Both the position numbers and the translations under genes were made by a program. A stretch of DNA of 5,169 bases from Candidatus Dadabacteria bacterium. GTDB taxonomy: Bacteria > Desulfobacterota_D > UBA1144 > Nemesobacterales > UBA2774. The stretch covers positions 1 through 5,169 of the forward strand of contig QIHJ01000283.1 of assembly GCA_003229065.1 (NCBI GenBank), read 5' to 3'. The notes under the pieces were generated by a model. That model was not told where the DNA came from, ran no database searches, and saw only the letters and a program-made list of their open reading frames with translations. Below are positions 1 to 5,169 of the stretch, piece after piece; within the stretch, counting starts at the first letter, position 1, and each line of letters opens with the position of its first letter.

Positions 1-452
1 CCGAATATAATATATATATACGTCGCATAAAGCCAAGCGTTCAGAGACCGCAGCACAGAGTCTGCTCTATCTTCTCTATAACCGATAAGCACATCGCTTT
101 CATTAACCGCCGGCAGCATACGGTCAAGATCACTTACGTCGAATTGCCCGTCACTGTCCATAAAGAATATGTAATCCAGAGAAGCTTTTTCAAAACCGCT
201 CAGGAGCGCCCCTCCATAACCCCTGTTTACTTCGTGGTTAACCAGTATGACTGAGGGATTGCCGGATGCAATCTCATCCACTATGCCTCGGGTATTGTCG
301 CTTGAGCCGTCGTTGACGACTATTACCTCGTATTTACCGACATTTTTCTCAAGATATGAAACACACTGATTTACAGTAGCTTCAATATTTTCCTCTTCAT
401 TATGAGCAGGAAGCACCGCACAAAGTGATATATCAGCTCTCATTTTATTCAT
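1..452 (-). CDS. Family 2 glycosyltransferase (polyprenyl-phosphate sugar transferase-like), C-terminus cut off by window edge
   Basis: Translating the minus strand from the ATG at 452 gives 150 open codons to the left edge. It is a GT-A fold family 2 glycosyltransferase: PAHNEE at residues 15-20, VVNDGSSDNT from residue 45 (nucleotide-binding Asp48), NRGYGGAL at 76-83, and the DxD metal/sugar-nucleotide site D99-S-D101 followed by GQF. The later YREDRADSVLR stretch and LNAWLY segment resemble the dolichyl/polyprenyl-phosphate mannosyl- or glucosyltransferase branch. Such enzymes move a sugar from a nucleotide donor to a membrane lipid carrier, and many have membrane segments in the part missing here; the hydrophobic YATYIYIIF at the edge may begin that region. 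The gene starts 26 bases after the FG-GAP gene stop, so it is probably co-transcribed. The start is either ATG 452, with GGTGG directly abutting it, or the in-frame ATG at 443, which has GGTGG nine bases upstream and may be the true start. Donor and acceptor are unknown. Confidence 0.92.
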   Translation of the reverse strand, partial: MNKMRADISLCAVLPAHNEEENIEATVNQCVSYLEKNVGKYEVIVVNDGSSDNTRGIVDEIASGNPSVILVNHEVNRGYGGALLSGFEKASLDYIFFMDSDGQFDVSDLDRMLPAVNESDVLIGYREDRADSVLRSLNAWLYATYIYIIF

Positions 453-478
453 CCACCAATCGACCCAAGCCCCTGTCT

Positions 479-2059
479 TTACTTATCGGACTTGGCAATA
501 TCTATAATATCACACTTTGTTTCACTAATCTGAAACTCTCTGTGGGGCTCTACCGGGACGTCTTTAAACGAACATTCCTTTCCGCTTGGCCAGATGACTA
601 GAATATCGGCTTTATCGAACTTCCCAAGGCCGAAATAAAGGGGGAGCATATCCTGTTCGGTGCCGCCCCTACCCCCTGAGACCTCTCTTATCTGAGATCC
701 CGCAGGGGTCGACAGCACTGCGCGTGCACCTATGGCGGAACGGTTGCTCAGCAGCCCGTCACCCACAAGGCGCAGGGTAATAGAGTTATTGGAATTACCT
801 TCGTTCCTCTTGAGTGAGTTTCCGATGTGACCGTTTAAATAGATGTCGAGGAAGCCGTCTCGGTCATAATCCCCCCAGGTTGCGGCGAATACGTCTATGG
901 GCTTGGCTAGATTAACTTCTTGAGCGACATCCCGGAACAGATCGTTTCCGAGATTTCTATAAAGCCTATTGGACCAGGTATGGTTTGTGGTAAAGAGGTC
1001 GACCCTGCCGTCCGCATCAAAGTCTATCCACGCGCATGTCCTGCCGTCACCTAAGTCATGCGTGCCGGTTTCCCATGTTACGTCGGTGAACGTACCGTCT
1101 TTGTTGTTCCTGTATAGTGTGTTTTTCTTGGCTTTCCCTATATTCGTTATATATATATCTAAAAAGCCGTCACCGTTATAATCACCACTGCATGCCGATG
1201 TAGTCTGCCAGTAAGGGGCGCCTTCGAGCCCAGAGCTCTGGGTTGCATCCGTAAAAGTACCGTTTCCATTGTTCAAATAAAATTTATTATAGCCCCCGTT
1301 CGCAAGGAATAAGTCCGGCCACCCGTCGTTATCTGCATCAAAGAAAATGGCTGAGAGTCCGTTGTTACGCTCGGTGATACCGGCAAGTGAAGAGGCATCC
1401 TCGAATGTGCCCCCTCCTTTATTGCGGTATAGGTAGGATAGCTGATTGCCTGGGACGAAAAGGTCAAGTAGACCGTCACGGTCATAATCTGCCCAGATTA
1501 CATGTCGTGTAGTGGACCCTGCTTTTGTCAAGCCGGCCTCTTGAGAAATATCTATAAATGAGATGCCGTCCAGGTTCTTGTAGAGAAGCGGCGGGGAGGC
1601 GGCGCGTATGGTGGCAACCGCAAGGTCAAGCAAACCGTCGTTGTCATAATCCCCCCATGATGCGGCTTTAATCTTATCGTTGGGAAGGCCTGATATATAT
1701 GCGACGTCAGTAAATTTGACGCCTGAGTCATTTTGGAATAAGAATAACTTTCTCTTTTTATTTGTACTCAGTGTTTTTGGCGGTGCTGCGGGCTTTCCGC
1801 GCTCTCTTGCGCCTCGGCGGGGACGTCTGGCTCTGGCGTCCCGGTCAGTATTGGAAATCAGGAGATCCTGCCACCCGTCGCCGTTAAAGTCGCCCCATAC
1901 AGCAGTTTGTCCAAGGTTGCCGGTACTGAATATACCTACTGAGTTTTCCGCGTCGGTAAATACGGGAAGCTCATCAGAAGATTCGTCCTGCGCAAAAACT
2001 ATCCAGGACACGGCTAAGATAGAATAAAAAATGATCGGGTTTAAAACGAATTGAATCAA
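479..2059 (-). CDS. Secreted seven-repeat FG-GAP (VCBS-like) propeller protein with C-terminal ASPIC/UnbV domain, CRTAC1-like
   Basis: This 526-residue protein begins with a hydrophobic segment ending VFA-Q near residue 23, a likely Sec signal peptide. Seven FG-GAP repeats follow, each with an Asp-rich calcium-loop motif of the DxDxDGxxD type, starting at D57, D137, D191, D241, D293, D346 and D397. That number fits a seven-bladed beta-propeller. Residues about 425-511 match the ASPIC/UnbV domain (SAIGARAVL, EVSGGRGGTEQ, LYFGLG, VIWPSG). The architecture is that of bacterial CRTAC1-like proteins, which are extracellular or periplasmic; their biochemical role is poorly defined and I do not assign one. 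Repeat spacing is 50-54 residues, except 80 between repeats 1 and 2 because of a basic insert at residues 71-104. Cysteines at 290/342 (same place in repeats 5 and 6) and 496/516 could form disulfides. The start is a TTG six bases after the GMC stop; it is the first usable codon after an in-frame TGA. There is no ATG in frame until residue 471. The n-region lacks positive charge, so the 5' end deserves checking. Confidence 0.93.
   Translation of the reverse strand: MIQFVLNPIIFYSILAVSWIVFAQDESSDELPVFTDAENSVGIFSTGNLGQTAVWGDFNGDGWQDLLISNTDRDARARRPRRGARERGKPAAPPKTLSTNKKRKLFLFQNDSGVKFTDVAYISGLPNDKIKAASWGDYDNDGLLDLAVATIRAASPPLLYKNLDGISFIDISQEAGLTKAGSTTRHVIWADYDRDGLLDLFVPGNQLSYLYRNKGGGTFEDASSLAGITERNNGLSAIFFDADNDGWPDLFLANGGYNKFYLNNGNGTFTDATQSSGLEGAPYWQTTSACSGDYNGDGFLDIYITNIGKAKKNTLYRNNKDGTFTDVTWETGTHDLGDGRTCAWIDFDADGRVDLFTTNHTWSNRLYRNLGNDLFRDVAQEVNLAKPIDVFAATWGDYDRDGFLDIYLNGHIGNSLKRNEGNSNNSITLRLVGDGLLSNRSAIGARAVLSTPAGSQIREVSGGRGGTEQDMLPLYFGLGKFDKADILVIWPSGKECSFKDVPVEPHREFQISETKCDIIDIAKSDK
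1748..1849 (-). other. Basic Arg/Lys/Pro-rich insert inside the FG-GAP protein (residues 71-104)
   Basis: Residues 71-104 hold 9 Arg and 5 Lys against 3 acidic residues, with Pro/Ala-rich stretches (GKPAAPPKT) and a closing NKKRK. The insert lies directly after the first calcium-loop motif and before the LFLFQND strand that should end the first blade. It makes the distance between motifs 1 and 2 about 27 residues longer than between any other pair. It is probably a disordered surface loop. The reading frame stays open on both sides, so this is an in-frame insertion and not a frameshift. Confidence 0.75.
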
Positions 2060-2063
2060 GGCT

Positions 2064-2077
2064 CATTAACCTTTCTT
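2064..2077 (-). promoter_or_regulatory. Translation-coupling junction between the GMC and FG-GAP genes (AAGAAAGG and TAATG)
   Basis: On the minus strand AAGAAAGG (2077 to 2070) is a purine-rich ribosome binding site inside the end of the GMC gene. It is followed by TAATG, in which the GMC stop TAA (2068-2066) shares its last base with an ATG (2066-2064). That ATG is not in the FG-GAP frame; the annotated TTG start at 2059 is, with ten bases from the GG. Whichever start is used, ribosomes finishing the GMC protein could reinitiate here. Confidence 0.5.
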
Positions 2078-3712
2078 GAGATCTTCTAAAAGGAGCTCCG
2101 CAGCACGCAAACTCAAAGCTTCTATAGTCAACGAGGGCGCTTCACCTCCACCTGAGGTGGGGAATACGCTCGCATCGGTTACCAAGAGATTTGGGATAGC
2201 GTGAAATCGGAGGTTTGAGTCGACGACTGAATTTTCGGGGTTATTGCCCATTCGACATGTACCGAAGACATGAGTTGCAGCAAACAGGTCGTATGATGAG
2301 ATTTGCTCGACTATTTCCTGAGCACCTGAGGAATCTAATATCTCTTTTGTCTTTTTTTGCATGAAATCGAGACTTTTAAGCTCAGGCTCACCAAGAAATG
2401 ATTGAATGCTTGCAACTGGGAATCCGAATTCGTCCTTTTTTTCTGAATCAAGTGTAACAAATGAATTGTCGTTGGGTAAGAACTCCGATATTCCGCCCAC
2501 GGCAATAGCGTGACCGAACGTATTTTTCATGTCGGTAGCCAAATCTTCCCCCCAACCCTTTTTGTAATACCTGAGTGCGTAATTAAGCGGCCCGATAGCG
2601 CTCCCTACTGTAGGAAACATTCTTAATCCACCCGGAAAACCGCGCTTGGGATCAGGTTCGTTCCACTCCCATATAACACCGTCAATGGGCATTCCTCTGT
2701 ACGAATCCGTACGCTCAGGATGGAAAGCGACTGCTTCATAGAAATTTGTCTCCATGAAGTTCTTACCGACAATCCCGCTCTGGTTAAGCTCTGAATTTAA
2801 AAGGAGTTTAGGGGTCTCGACTGCGCCGCATGCGACTGCAACGTAGTCAGCTTCTACAAAATGCTCTTTCTTAGCCCGGTCAAAATAAGTTACACCCTTG
2901 ACCTTCCCGGTCTTTTTATCTATTTCGATTTTCTCTGCGAATGCGAAGGGTAGAATCTCGCAGTTCCCGGTGTCCTCCGCCAGGGGTATGAACGTTACAT
3001 CTACGCTGCCTTTGTCCTTTCGCGGGCATCCCCAGACGCATCCGTTACAGTAATTACACGGAGGGGCGTCTCTGTAGACCTGAGATAATATGGCCAGGGT
3101 GTTGGGTTCTATATTTATGCCAAGCTTTTTGCACCCTTTATTTACAACTTGGCTCGCGTAACTGAGTTTATGCGGTTTAAGCGGATAGGGCTTGGTCCTG
3201 GGCCGATAAGGGACTTTATCGGGCCCGGCTACCCCTATGATGTTCTCAACCTTGTCGTAATAAGGCTCTAAATCCTTGTATTCAATCGGCCAGTCCACGG
3301 CAACACCGAAAAGAGTCTTCATATGAAAAGCCTTTTCATTTAAGCGATGCGCCTCTCCCTGGTAATGGAGCGTAGTGCCTCCGACACCCGGGACCTGCTG
3401 GTACTTGAGGTATTTTCTTTGCCCCGTGCGGTTTATAGCACCAGAACCCATATTCCAGGACTTGAGCTCCTCATATTGCGAATCTAAGTCCTGCTCCTTA
3501 CCGTATGCGACTCGTATCTTCTTCCTGTAGGGAAAACCCTTAGTTTCCCAATCGAGCTCATCAAGCGCGTAATCTTTCAGGGGATTGTAGCGGGCTCCAG
3601 CCTCAAGCACCAAAACTTTCATTCCGGAAGACGCAAGTTTCCATGCAAACGGACCCCCTCCCGGGCCTGAACCTATCACTACACAGTCGTATTTTTTATC
3701 TTTAGAAAGCAT
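2066..3712 (-). CDS. GMC-family FAD-dependent oxidoreductase (gluconate/glucose dehydrogenase large-subunit type) with a four-cysteine cluster
   Basis: This 548-residue protein shows the GMC fold. The Rossmann FAD motif GSGPGGG is at residues 14-20, with LVLEAG closing the ADP-binding unit at 34-39. The GVGGTTLHYQGEAHRL segment at 109-124 is the first GMC signature, VAVACGAVETPKLLLNS at 291-307 the second. The C-terminal GMC domain contains THVFGTCRMG (His481 as the likely catalytic base) and the closing FAD segment NLLVTDASVFPTSGG. Such enzymes oxidise alcohols, sugars or sterols using FAD. Cys219, 222, 225 and 229 form CX2CX2CX3CP, a pattern typical of iron-sulfur binding. There is no signal peptide; residues 1-10 run straight into the FAD motif. 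The gamma-like Tat protein at 4698 is the obvious partner for export, by analogy with bacterial FAD glucose and fructose dehydrogenases. The substrate is unknown. The usual second catalytic Asn/His near the C-terminus is not evident (GGGEAPSLTI at 521-530). ATG 3712 follows a strong promoter but lacks a clear ribosome binding site. Confidence 0.92.
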   Translation of the reverse strand: MLSKDKKYDCVVIGSGPGGGPFAWKLASSGMKVLVLEAGARYNPLKDYALDELDWETKGFPYRKKIRVAYGKEQDLDSQYEELKSWNMGSGAINRTGQRKYLKYQQVPGVGGTTLHYQGEAHRLNEKAFHMKTLFGVAVDWPIEYKDLEPYYDKVENIIGVAGPDKVPYRPRTKPYPLKPHKLSYASQVVNKGCKKLGINIEPNTLAILSQVYRDAPPCNYCNGCVWGCPRKDKGSVDVTFIPLAEDTGNCEILPFAFAEKIEIDKKTGKVKGVTYFDRAKKEHFVEADYVAVACGAVETPKLLLNSELNQSGIVGKNFMETNFYEAVAFHPERTDSYRGMPIDGVIWEWNEPDPKRGFPGGLRMFPTVGSAIGPLNYALRYYKKGWGEDLATDMKNTFGHAIAVGGISEFLPNDNSFVTLDSEKKDEFGFPVASIQSFLGEPELKSLDFMQKKTKEILDSSGAQEIVEQISSYDLFAATHVFGTCRMGNNPENSVVDSNLRFHAIPNLLVTDASVFPTSGGGEAPSLTIEALSLRAAELLLEDLKKG

Positions 3713-3729
3713 ACCAGTAAGCGGTTGAT

Positions 3730-3758
3730 AATATAAAGAACCTATTGCTTTATGTCAA
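3730..3758 (-). promoter_or_regulatory. Sigma70-type promoter for the GMC / FG-GAP / glycosyltransferase operon
   Basis: On the minus strand a perfect -35 box TTGACA (3758 to 3753) is followed, after exactly 17 bases, by TATATT (3735 to 3730), a 5/6 match to the -10 consensus. An alternative -10, TATTAT, lies two bases further on. Transcription would begin near 3723, leaving a leader of only about 11 bases before ATG 3712. That leader has no recognisable Shine-Dalgarno sequence. Confidence 0.65.
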
Positions 3759-3773
3759 TTTATAAGTTATACA
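3745..3773 (+). promoter_or_regulatory. Candidate weaker promoter for the lipoprotein / gamma-subunit operon
   Basis: TTGCTT (3745-3750, 3/6 to the -35 consensus) and TATACA (3768-3773, 4/6 to the -10 consensus) are separated by 17 bases. Initiation near 3780 would give a leader of about 31 bases that includes the ribosome binding site. The element overlaps the opposite-strand promoter. Alternatives such as TTGATA at 3725-3730 do not pair with a good -10 at normal spacing. The spacer is AT-rich, so chance matches are possible. Confidence 0.35.
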
Positions 3774-3797
3774 TTTGCCTTTATTCCATTAGTAGAA

Positions 3798-3804
3798 GAG
3801 AGGA
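3798..3804 (+). promoter_or_regulatory. Ribosome binding site of the lipoprotein gene
   Basis: GAGAGGA lies seven bases before ATG 3812. It is the best Shine-Dalgarno sequence in the window and fixes the start of the lipoprotein, in contrast to the GMC gene on the other side of the spacer. Confidence 0.8.
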
Positions 3805-3811
3805 TTGAATT

Positions 3812-4657
3812 ATGAAAAGGTTATTGATGCTGCTCATTCTCCCGGCTGTGATTATGACCGCTTGCGGAGCGCCGGACAAGGGTGAGAACAAAGCTGAGGA
3901 TAAGACAGTAAATGAATCGAGCAATAAATCTCCGGAACAAGCGCAAAGCCAAGCACAAAGTATGGTAAAAACGGACCCAAAACCACAAAAGGACAGTAAA
4001 GTAGTTGCAAGGGTGAACGGTGTGCCTATCTATCAGGATGAACTAAAAGGCAGGCCTTTACAGCATTTGATCACAGAGGAAGTGCTTTATCAAAAAGGAC
4101 TGGGGCTCGGGCTCGATGAAAAATACGCTGAAAAGGTGCGGGATTATAAGAAACAACTGATCGTTCACGATTTAAAAACAGAGATACTTGAGAATTTGCC
4201 GCCTACGAAAGAGGTATCTGATGAGGAAATTCAGAATTATTATGATAATAACACCGAAAGGTACACTTTCGTACGTATGTATGAAGTAGGTTTTGCGGAT
4301 AAAAATCTGGGTGATGAAATATTGGGTAAAGTGAAGAGCGAAGAAGACCTAACCGAGATTGTAAATGCTTACGTAGAATCAGGGGCTAATGTTGCGGGCC
4401 GGGACCTTGGTTTCAATAGAAAGATGGTAAGAGAATTTGACTCTGTGGAGCTTGGCTCTGTAACCGGTGTAATTACCAAGCCGGACGGCTCGTACAGCGT
4501 TATTAAGATAGTGGAGATTAAACCGATCCCCCTCCGCCAAACGGAACGCCCTATAAGGCGCCTGCTTGAAGCAAAGAGAAAAGGTTACGCAAATGACAAT
4601 TATGCAAATCAAATCATAGAAGAGAGCGGTATAGAAGTAGAGATTATAGAGAATTAA
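3812..4657 (+). CDS. SurA/PpiC-like (parvulin-type) lipoprotein, apparently without the catalytic histidines
   Basis: This 281-residue protein starts MKRLLMLLILPAVIMTAC, a lipoprotein signal peptide with lipid-anchor Cys18; the -3 residue is Met, where Leu is usual. Residues 19-60 are a Lys/Gln/Ser/Asn-rich linker. VVARVNGVPIYQDEL at 64-78 is the hallmark opening of the SurA/PrsA/PpiC foldase N-terminal domain, followed by a helical region. Residues about 136-238 align by eye with a parvulin domain: SDEEIQNYYDNN, then AGRDLGFNRKMVREFD where active parvulins have GGDLGWF...MVPEF, then GSYSVIKIVEI. The conserved histidine of the first strand (usually HIL) is absent in VRMYEVGF at 154-161, and the histidine of the usual GYHIIKV is Ser229. 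It is therefore probably a chaperone or foldase-like protein at a membrane surface, not an active isomerase. The gamma-like gene follows after 40 bases, suggesting a role in maturing that oxidoreductase complex; this is inference. Confidence 0.8.
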   Translation: MKRLLMLLILPAVIMTACGAPDKGENKAEDKTVNESSNKSPEQAQSQAQSMVKTDPKPQKDSKVVARVNGVPIYQDELKGRPLQHLITEEVLYQKGLGLGLDEKYAEKVRDYKKQLIVHDLKTEILENLPPTKEVSDEEIQNYYDNNTERYTFVRMYEVGFADKNLGDEILGKVKSEEDLTEIVNAYVESGANVAGRDLGFNRKMVREFDSVELGSVTGVITKPDGSYSVIKIVEIKPIPLRQTERPIRRLLEAKRKGYANDNYANQIIEESGIEVEIIEN

Positions 4658-4697
4658 CAGCAGTATTTAGAAAAGTGCAGGAGCATTGAGAAAAGTA

Positions 4698-5169
4698 ATG
4701 GCGAATTCAAGAAGGACGTTTATAAAAACAGTGACTGTAGGGGTTTTGGGTACCGAGGCTATAGCCGGGCTGCATACGCGAGCTTTTGCCAAAGACGAGA
4801 CCAGATCACAAGGTATTGAAATTCAAAAAGGATACAAGGTATTCGAACCCAATACACAAAAAACGATGGAAGCGCTTACCGAAGTTCTATTACCCGGTTC
4901 GGGAGCGTTCGGCATAAATGAGAAAATCTTTGCCTACGTTAACAGGGACAGGGCCGCTGCCACTTTTTTTGACGCGGGACTATGGAATATAGACGCTATT
5001 TCCAGACAGAAATTTAAAAAACCCTTCTATGAGCTGACGAATAAAGAAGATACACTAGCAATAATAAATCACGTTAGTGCCAATAATAGGAGGTTTTTCG
5101 CACAATTCAGATACCTTACCATGAGACTATTCTATGCCGACCCGAAAGTTTGGAAAAGCCTCTCTTACG
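4698..5169 (+). CDS. Tat-exported gluconate 2-dehydrogenase subunit 3 (gamma) family protein, C-terminus cut off by window edge
   Basis: The frame from ATG 4698 stays open for 157 codons to the window end. The N-terminus has a canonical twin-arginine signal, S-R-R-T-F-I-K at residues 4-10, then a mildly hydrophobic stretch (TVTVGVLGTEAIAGL) and a probable cleavage site at AFA-K near residue 31. The mature part begins with a segment of the kind seen in subunit 3 proteins (TMEALTEVLLPGSGAFGINE, 56-75) and continues as an acid/base-rich helical protein (FDAGLWNID, FYELTNKEDTLAIINHV, RRFFAQFRYLTMRLFYADP). In known FAD glucose, fructose and gluconate dehydrogenases this small subunit binds the GMC flavoprotein and takes it through the Tat pathway. 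The divergent GMC gene here is the natural partner. Translation start is not certain: AGGAG at 4679-4683 is 14 bases upstream of ATG 4698, and an in-frame TTG at 4686 is too close to it; GAG at 4688-4690 gives normal spacing to the ATG. Family assignment is by recognition of sequence pattern, not a search. Confidence 0.82.
   Translation, partial: MANSRRTFIKTVTVGVLGTEAIAGLHTRAFAKDETRSQGIEIQKGYKVFEPNTQKTMEALTEVLLPGSGAFGINEKIFAYVNRDRAAATFFDAGLWNIDAISRQKFKKPFYELTNKEDTLAIINHVSANNRRFFAQFRYLTMRLFYADPKVWKSLSY

Noticed and set aside
6..20. AT dinucleotide run (tatatatatata) at the left edge.
   Set aside because: It lies within the glycosyltransferase frame, encoding alternating Tyr/Ile in a hydrophobic segment; too short to call a microsatellite or origin element.
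453..478. Possible terminator between the FG-GAP and glycosyltransferase genes.
   Set aside because: The 26-base gap has no stem with a following T run on the minus strand, so read-through is expected.
969..1181. Plus-strand open frame of 70 codons, and similar ones at 1680-2027 (plus) and 1273-1485 (minus).
   Set aside because: All lie inside the well-supported FG-GAP gene in other frames, with no family resemblance or ribosome binding site; they are shadows of the repeat-rich coding sequence.
840..1660. Recurring DNA motif resembling ccgtc-(a/c/g)-(c/t)-gg-tcataatc at several places, such as 855, 1473 and 1634.
   Set aside because: Each copy encodes the Asp-rich calcium loop (DYDRDG or similar) of an FG-GAP repeat and recurs at blade spacing; it is explained by the protein repeat, not by a CRISPR or other DNA repeat.
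1968..2066. A 30-codon leader peptide beginning at ATG 2066 as an independent small gene.
   Set aside because: It has a plausible ribosome binding site, but its sequence shows no known family or attenuation features and it overlaps the FG-GAP start; treated as a start-site ambiguity instead.
4379..4612. Minus-strand open frame of 77 codons.
   Set aside because: It is antisense to the lipoprotein gene, whose lipobox, SurA-like motif and ribosome binding site are clear; no independent coding evidence.
4658..4697. Possible terminator or separate promoter in the 40-base gap before the Tat subunit gene.
   Set aside because: No GC-rich hairpin with a U tract and no paired -35/-10 boxes are visible; the gap mainly holds ribosome binding site-like purine runs.

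Overview
The window looks like a bacterial chromosomal fragment, most likely from a Gram-negative (diderm) organism and possibly an uncultured one. The evidence is indirect: a Tat-exported flavoprotein partner subunit, a SurA/PpiC-like lipoprotein with a long linker, and a secreted FG-GAP/UnbV protein. Base composition is moderate, with no strong GC skew by eye. I cannot assign a genus. Coding density is very high: five protein genes, two of them cut by the window edges, in two divergent groups separated by a 99-base spacer. I see no RNA gene, mobile element, CRISPR array or convincing intrinsic terminator.

Minus-strand group, read right to left from the spacer: a GMC-family FAD oxidoreductase (3712 to 2066); a secreted seven-repeat FG-GAP protein with a C-terminal ASPIC/UnbV (CRTAC1-like) domain (2059 to 479); and a family 2 glycosyltransferase that runs off the left edge (452 to below 1). 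Gaps are 6 and 26 bases, so this is almost certainly one transcript. A very good sigma70-type promoter (TTGACA, 17 bases, TATATT) sits just upstream of the GMC gene.

Plus-strand group, left to right: a lipoprotein resembling SurA/PpiC peptidyl-prolyl isomerases but lacking the usual catalytic histidines (3812 to 4657); then, after 40 bases, a protein with a textbook Tat signal that I assign to the gluconate 2-dehydrogenase subunit 3 (gamma) family, cut by the right edge (4698 to beyond 5169).

Working model: the GMC flavoprotein has no export signal of its own, and the gamma-like subunit has a Tat signal. In known FAD-dependent sugar dehydrogenases these two subunits form a complex and the small subunit carries the large one through the Tat pathway. 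Here the two halves are encoded back to back on opposite strands, with a foldase-like lipoprotein beside the gamma gene. The GMC protein also has a CX2CX2CX3CP cysteine cluster suggestive of an iron-sulfur centre, so the complex may pass electrons to an unseen respiratory partner. The substrate cannot be read from the sequence. Other points worth a second look are a strongly basic insert in the FG-GAP protein, an ambiguous start for that gene, and overlapping divergent promoters.
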